In this document: piece after piece, positions 6,137-8,767 of the stretch
How positions within the stretch are numbered: position 1 is the first letter of the stretch
How the letters are laid out: each line of letters opens with the position of its first letter
Source of the DNA: Bryobacteraceae bacterium
GTDB taxonomy: Bacteria > Acidobacteriota > Terriglobia > Bryobacterales > Bryobacteraceae
Length of the DNA stretch: 8,767 nucleotides
Assembly (NCBI GenBank): GCA_030039005.1
Contig: JASHQT010000370.1
Coordinates: 1 to 8,767 of the forward strand
Reading direction: 5' to 3'
Translations under genes and position numbers: made by a program
The notes under the pieces: generated by a model
What the model was told of the DNA's origin: nothing
Seen by the model: the letters and a program-made list of their open reading frames with translations, nothing else
Database searches by the model: none

Positions 6137-6853
6137 ATGGAACACGAGCACACCCGCGAAGCGATTCAGCAACGCATCGCCTCTGTCCCTCGGCAGAGCT
6201 ATCTGCGCGATTGGGTTTACGGGGGAATCGACGGCACCATCACCACGTTCGCCATCGTCTCGGGAGTGGTGGGCGCGCGGCTTGCGCCGAGCATCATTCT
6301 CATCCTGGGCGGCGCCAGCCTGATCGCCGACGGGTTCGCCATGGCGGCCGCCAATTATCTGGCCACGCGTGCCGAGCACGAAGAGTTTCGTCTCGCCGAA
6401 GCGGTGGAGCGCCGCCACATTGAAGCCGTGCCCGAAGGCGAACGCGAAGAAGTGCGCGAAATCCTGCGGGGCTTCGGGTTGATGGGCGAGCTGCTGGACC
6501 GCGCGGCCGCCGTCATCACCACGGACCGCGATCGCTGGGTGCGCTTGATGCTGCGCAACGAGTACGGCCTTCCAGCCGCGGTGCGCTCGCCGTGGCGCGC
6601 GGCGGTGTCCACCTTTTCAGCCTTCCTGGTCTGCGGGCTCGTTCCCTTGCTTCCGTTCGAGACCGGCTGGCGCGACCCTTTCTGGATCGCGGCCGCGGTC
6701 ACCAGCCTGATGTTCTTCCTGATTGGCGCGCTTAAGAGCCGGTGGTCCGTGGAATCCTGGTGGCGTTCCGCCGCCGGCACGGTCTTGATCGGCGGAGGAG
6801 CGGCTGTGGTAGCGTACACCATCGGCGATTGGCTTCGCCGTCTCACCGGCTGA
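6137..6853 (+). CDS. VIT1/CCC1-family Fe2+/Mn2+ transporter
   Basis: Membrane transporter of 238 residues that in this family moves Fe2+ or Mn2+ out of the cytosol, probably by proton exchange. The signature is clear: YGGIDGTITTFAIVSGVVGA (28-47, TM1) and the LIADGFAMAAANYLATRAEHE-type segment (62-82, TM2 and its exit). An acidic cytosolic segment follows (80-145) with E80, E82, E83, E102, E104, E105, E108 and an MLRNE element, matching the metal-binding domain of plant VIT1. Three further membrane spans lie at about 155-174, 181-199 and 212-231. There is no N-terminal ferritin-like domain, so this is the plain form. The ATG at 6137 is fixed because an in-frame TGA sits at 6131-6133, yet no Shine-Dalgarno sequence is visible. 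It is divergent from the cytochrome operon, which suggests a link to iron load. Fe versus Mn specificity cannot be told. Confidence 0.93.
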   Translation: MEHEHTREAIQQRIASVPRQSYLRDWVYGGIDGTITTFAIVSGVVGARLAPSIILILGGASLIADGFAMAAANYLATRAEHEEFRLAEAVERRHIEAVPEGEREEVREILRGFGLMGELLDRAAAVITTDRDRWVRLMLRNEYGLPAAVRSPWRAAVSTFSAFLVCGLVPLLPFETGWRDPFWIAAAVTSLMFFLIGALKSRWSVESWWRSAAGTVLIGGGAAVVAYTIGDWLRRLTG

Positions 6854-6917
6854 TCCTCCTATCTCTCGCTCTGAGTGAAATCGCTCATCCATGACCAACG
6901 CGGGGAGTGCGATTCAA

Positions 6918-6937
6918 CGCTTAGCCGGTCCTAAGTG
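6918..6937. promoter_or_regulatory. Inverted repeat upstream of the first stress-protein gene
   Basis: CGCTTAG, a 6-nt spacer, then CTAAGTG pairs over 7 bp with one G-T wobble (perfect core CTTAG/CTAAG). It lies 65 bp before the start at 7003 in the 149-bp gap after the transporter gene. It has no T-tract, so it is not an intrinsic terminator; an operator or leader hairpin is possible. Chance cannot be excluded. Confidence 0.3.
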
Positions 6938-7002
6938 CTCCAATTCCTGTGACAAACGCTGGCAGCGAGCGTGCACAACCCTCAGGCGAAAGGCGGTTTC
7001 CG

Positions 7003-7869
7003 ATGCGGACCTTCCAAAAGATCCTGTTCCCCGTTGATATGTCCGATACCTCCACCGCAACAGCTCCTTTCGTCGAGGCCATGGCGCGGAAGTACACCGC
7101 CGAGCTCACCCTGCTGCACGTGCTCGAAATGCCGTCCGGCCTGATTCCGGACTGGTATGGGGGCGCGGTCCCGATGATTGACACCGCGTCCATCTGGCAG
7201 GCTGAGACCGAAGCGGCGCAATCTTATCTGACGGACCGGTTTCACGGGCTCAAGGTCTCAAGGGTTGTCGTCGAAGGCAATGCCGCGGAAACTATCGACG
7301 ACTATGCGCGCGAGAACGGCATCGATCTGATCATGTTGCCGACGCATGGTTACGGTCTGTTTCGAACGCTGCTGCTCGGTTCGGTGACCGCCAAGGTGCT
7401 GCACGACACACCCTGTCCGGTTTGGACCGGCGTGCACGTCGAGGATGCCCCGGTGGTGTCTCCGGATTTCGCGGCTATTCTCTGCGCCGTCGACCGCACC
7501 GAAGACAGCGTGCCCACCATGCGCTTCGCCTGCCGGCTGGCGCAGGAGAACGATGCCAAGCTGGTCCTGGTCCACGCCATCCCGGGAGCCGAGGTGGCGC
7601 CGGAAAAATACTTCGACACCGATCTACGCGCCTACCTCGAAGAGGATGCGCGAAAAACCATCGGACAGTTGCAGGATACCGCTGGCGTCCACGCTCCGTT
7701 GTGCCTGGGTGCCGGCGAAGTATCGCACGTGGTGCGGGATTCCGCGTTAGGTCATAGCACCGATCTAGTGGTGATCGGACGTGGACGCGCCACGCGCACG
7801 CTCGGCCGCTTGCGCAGCAACGTCTATTCCATCATTCGCGAGGCGCCATGCCCCGTGATCAGCGTTTAA
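7003..7869 (+). CDS. Universal stress protein with two tandem UspA domains (first of a pair)
   Basis: Cytosolic protein of 288 residues with two UspA-type alpha/beta domains (about 4-145 and 157-288). Domain 1 starts KILFPVD, with the nucleotide-contacting Asp at 12, and has a near-complete ATP loop: the family G-x2-G-x9-G-S reads P113-TH-G116-x9-G126-S127, losing only the first Gly. Domain 2 keeps Asp164, but its loop (GRGR at 259-262, then S272-N273) is degenerate, so it may be structural. It ends in YSIIREAPCPVISV, a tail shared with the next gene. The start is the ATG at 7003, preceded by AAAGG with 9 nt spacing; a GTG at 6949 would add 18 residues in front of the conserved first strand. 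The next gene begins 28 bp downstream, probably in the same transcript. The specific stress or ligand is unknown. Confidence 0.92.
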   Translation: MRTFQKILFPVDMSDTSTATAPFVEAMARKYTAELTLLHVLEMPSGLIPDWYGGAVPMIDTASIWQAETEAAQSYLTDRFHGLKVSRVVVEGNAAETIDDYARENGIDLIMLPTHGYGLFRTLLLGSVTAKVLHDTPCPVWTGVHVEDAPVVSPDFAAILCAVDRTEDSVPTMRFACRLAQENDAKLVLVHAIPGAEVAPEKYFDTDLRAYLEEDARKTIGQLQDTAGVHAPLCLGAGEVSHVVRDSALGHSTDLVVIGRGRATRTLGRLRSNVYSIIREAPCPVISV

Positions 7870-7885
7870 CTCGAAGAACCCTAAT

Positions 7886-7892
7886 GAGGTGA
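7886..7892 (+). promoter_or_regulatory. Ribosome binding site of the second stress-protein gene
   Basis: GAGGTGA, 5 nt before the ATG at 7898. It overlaps an in-frame GTG at 7889 and so argues for the ATG as the true start. Confidence 0.8.
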
Positions 7893-7897
7893 CCGTT

Positions 7898-8761
7898 ATG
7901 CTGCCTTTCCACAAAATCCTGTTTCCGGTGGACTATTCTGCTCCCTGCCAGGCGATCCTTCCCTACGTGCAGGAAATGACTTGCCGCTACTCGGCGGAGC
8001 TCACCGTATGCCATGCCTACGCACCCATTAGCGCGCTCGCACAGAACGAGTTGGTGGTCATGGATCCCGAGTTACAGGCCAAAGCGCAGGAATTCGAAGA
8101 GGAGCGCCTGCGCGAGTTCGCCTGCCGGAATTTCGCCGGCCAGAAGATCGAAGCCATCGCCGAGCTGGGAGAGCCGGGCAGTGTGATCGACCGGCTGGCC
8201 GAGGAGCAGCGCGCCGATCTGGTAATGCTGGCGACGCGCGGCCACGGCCCGGTGCGGCGTTTCCTGCTCGGTTCCATCACGGCTAAAGTGCTGCACGACG
8301 TAAGCACCGCGGTCTGGACCGGAGTGGGCGCCGCGCTCATGGAACATCCCTCGCGCATTCCCTACAAATCGATGGTCTGCGCGGTGAATGGGAACCAGGA
8401 ATCGGAAGCCGTGCTGCGCGCGGCCGCTTCGCTCGCCTCCGTCTACGGCGCGGATCTGTGGATCGTGCACGTGGTCCCCACGCCGCCGCCGTTCCCGGAT
8501 GTCGACTTGGCCGAGCACACCGAAATGCTCACCGAAGCCGCGCACTGTCAGTTGCGAGAGCTCAAAGCCAAGCTCGGTGTCGATGCCCCGCACACCGTGA
8601 TCGAAGGACTGCTCGGCGATAGCATCCATCACGAGGTGCTTCGCAGGCAGGCTGACCTGCTCATCACCGGCCGCGGGCATTCCATCGGCACCTTCAGCCG
8701 GCTGTGGTCGCACCTATATTCGATCATCCGCGATTCCCCCTGCCCGGTATTGAGCGTGTAG
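7898..8761 (+). CDS. Universal stress protein with two tandem UspA domains (second of a pair)
   Basis: A 287-residue paralogue of the preceding gene, with the same two-domain plan and almost the same length. Domain 1 starts KILFPVDYS (Asp12) and has the loop A112-TR-G115-x9-G125-S126, again missing only the first Gly, followed by ITAKVLHD as in its neighbour (VTAKVLHD). Domain 2 has Asn164 where the conserved Asp should be and a degenerate loop (GRGH at 258-261, then S271-H272), so nucleotide binding there is unlikely. The tail YSIIRDSPCPVLSV matches the neighbour. It follows 28 bp after the first gene with a strong ribosome site, so the pair is most likely co-transcribed and arose by tandem duplication. 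It ends 6 bp before the window edge; no terminator is visible. Confidence 0.92.
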   Translation: MLPFHKILFPVDYSAPCQAILPYVQEMTCRYSAELTVCHAYAPISALAQNELVVMDPELQAKAQEFEEERLREFACRNFAGQKIEAIAELGEPGSVIDRLAEEQRADLVMLATRGHGPVRRFLLGSITAKVLHDVSTAVWTGVGAALMEHPSRIPYKSMVCAVNGNQESEAVLRAAASLASVYGADLWIVHVVPTPPPFPDVDLAEHTEMLTEAAHCQLRELKAKLGVDAPHTVIEGLLGDSIHHEVLRRQADLLITGRGHSIGTFSRLWSHLYSIIRDSPCPVLSV

Positions 8762-8767
8762 TGGCAC

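Noticed and set aside
5856..6323. Plus-strand open frame of 155 codons across the intergenic region
   Set aside because: It overlaps the transporter gene in another frame, has no ribosome site and no recognisable domain or composition.
6873..6886. Possible terminator after the transporter gene
   Set aside because: Only a 5-bp stem with one wobble and no following T-tract.

Overview
The window is about 60% GC by eye and packed with genes. It looks like an environmental bacterium of the Acidobacteriota, possibly the Solibacteres/Bryobacterales. That guess rests on protein style (paired tandem universal stress proteins, a small cytochrome c with repeated MWNH motifs, Ala/Ser-rich secreted N-termini) and not on a marker gene, so it is moderate at best.

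Layout: the left two thirds (about 1-5821) is one minus-strand operon. In transcription order it encodes an OmcA/MtrC-type decaheme cytochrome (5821-3587), an MtrA/DmsE-type decaheme cytochrome (3554-2610), an MtrB/PioB-type outer-membrane beta-barrel (2613-586) and a small cytochrome c with at least two hemes (589 to beyond base 1). The last two junctions are ATGA start/stop overlaps. Together the complete genes show 20 CXXCH heme sites, and the truncated one adds two. A 315-bp divergent intergenic region (5822-6136) follows, rich in G-tracts and short inverted repeats. The right third is on the plus strand: a VIT/CCC1-family iron/manganese transporter (6137-6853) and two tandem-domain universal stress proteins (7003-7869 and 7898-8761).

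How it could work: by analogy with the Shewanella Mtr system, the beta-barrel would sheath the MtrA-like heme wire through the outer membrane and hand electrons to the MtrC-like protein at the cell surface, while the small cytochrome c could be the periplasmic carrier. The gene order C-A-B matches Shewanella. The divergent VIT transporter would move Fe2+/Mn2+ out of the cytosol, which suits a cell that produces or meets much ferrous iron at its surface. The stress proteins may be a separate unit. Direction of electron flow (metal reduction or oxidation) cannot be read from sequence.

Points of interest: a full porin-cytochrome conduit probably outside the Proteobacteria; an MtrB-like barrel with no cysteine in its mature part; a CX5C pair in domain III of the MtrC-like protein as its only non-heme mature cysteines; no canonical lipobox on the putative surface cytochrome; a divergent iron-transporter gene; and stress proteins with one near-intact and one degenerate nucleotide loop each.
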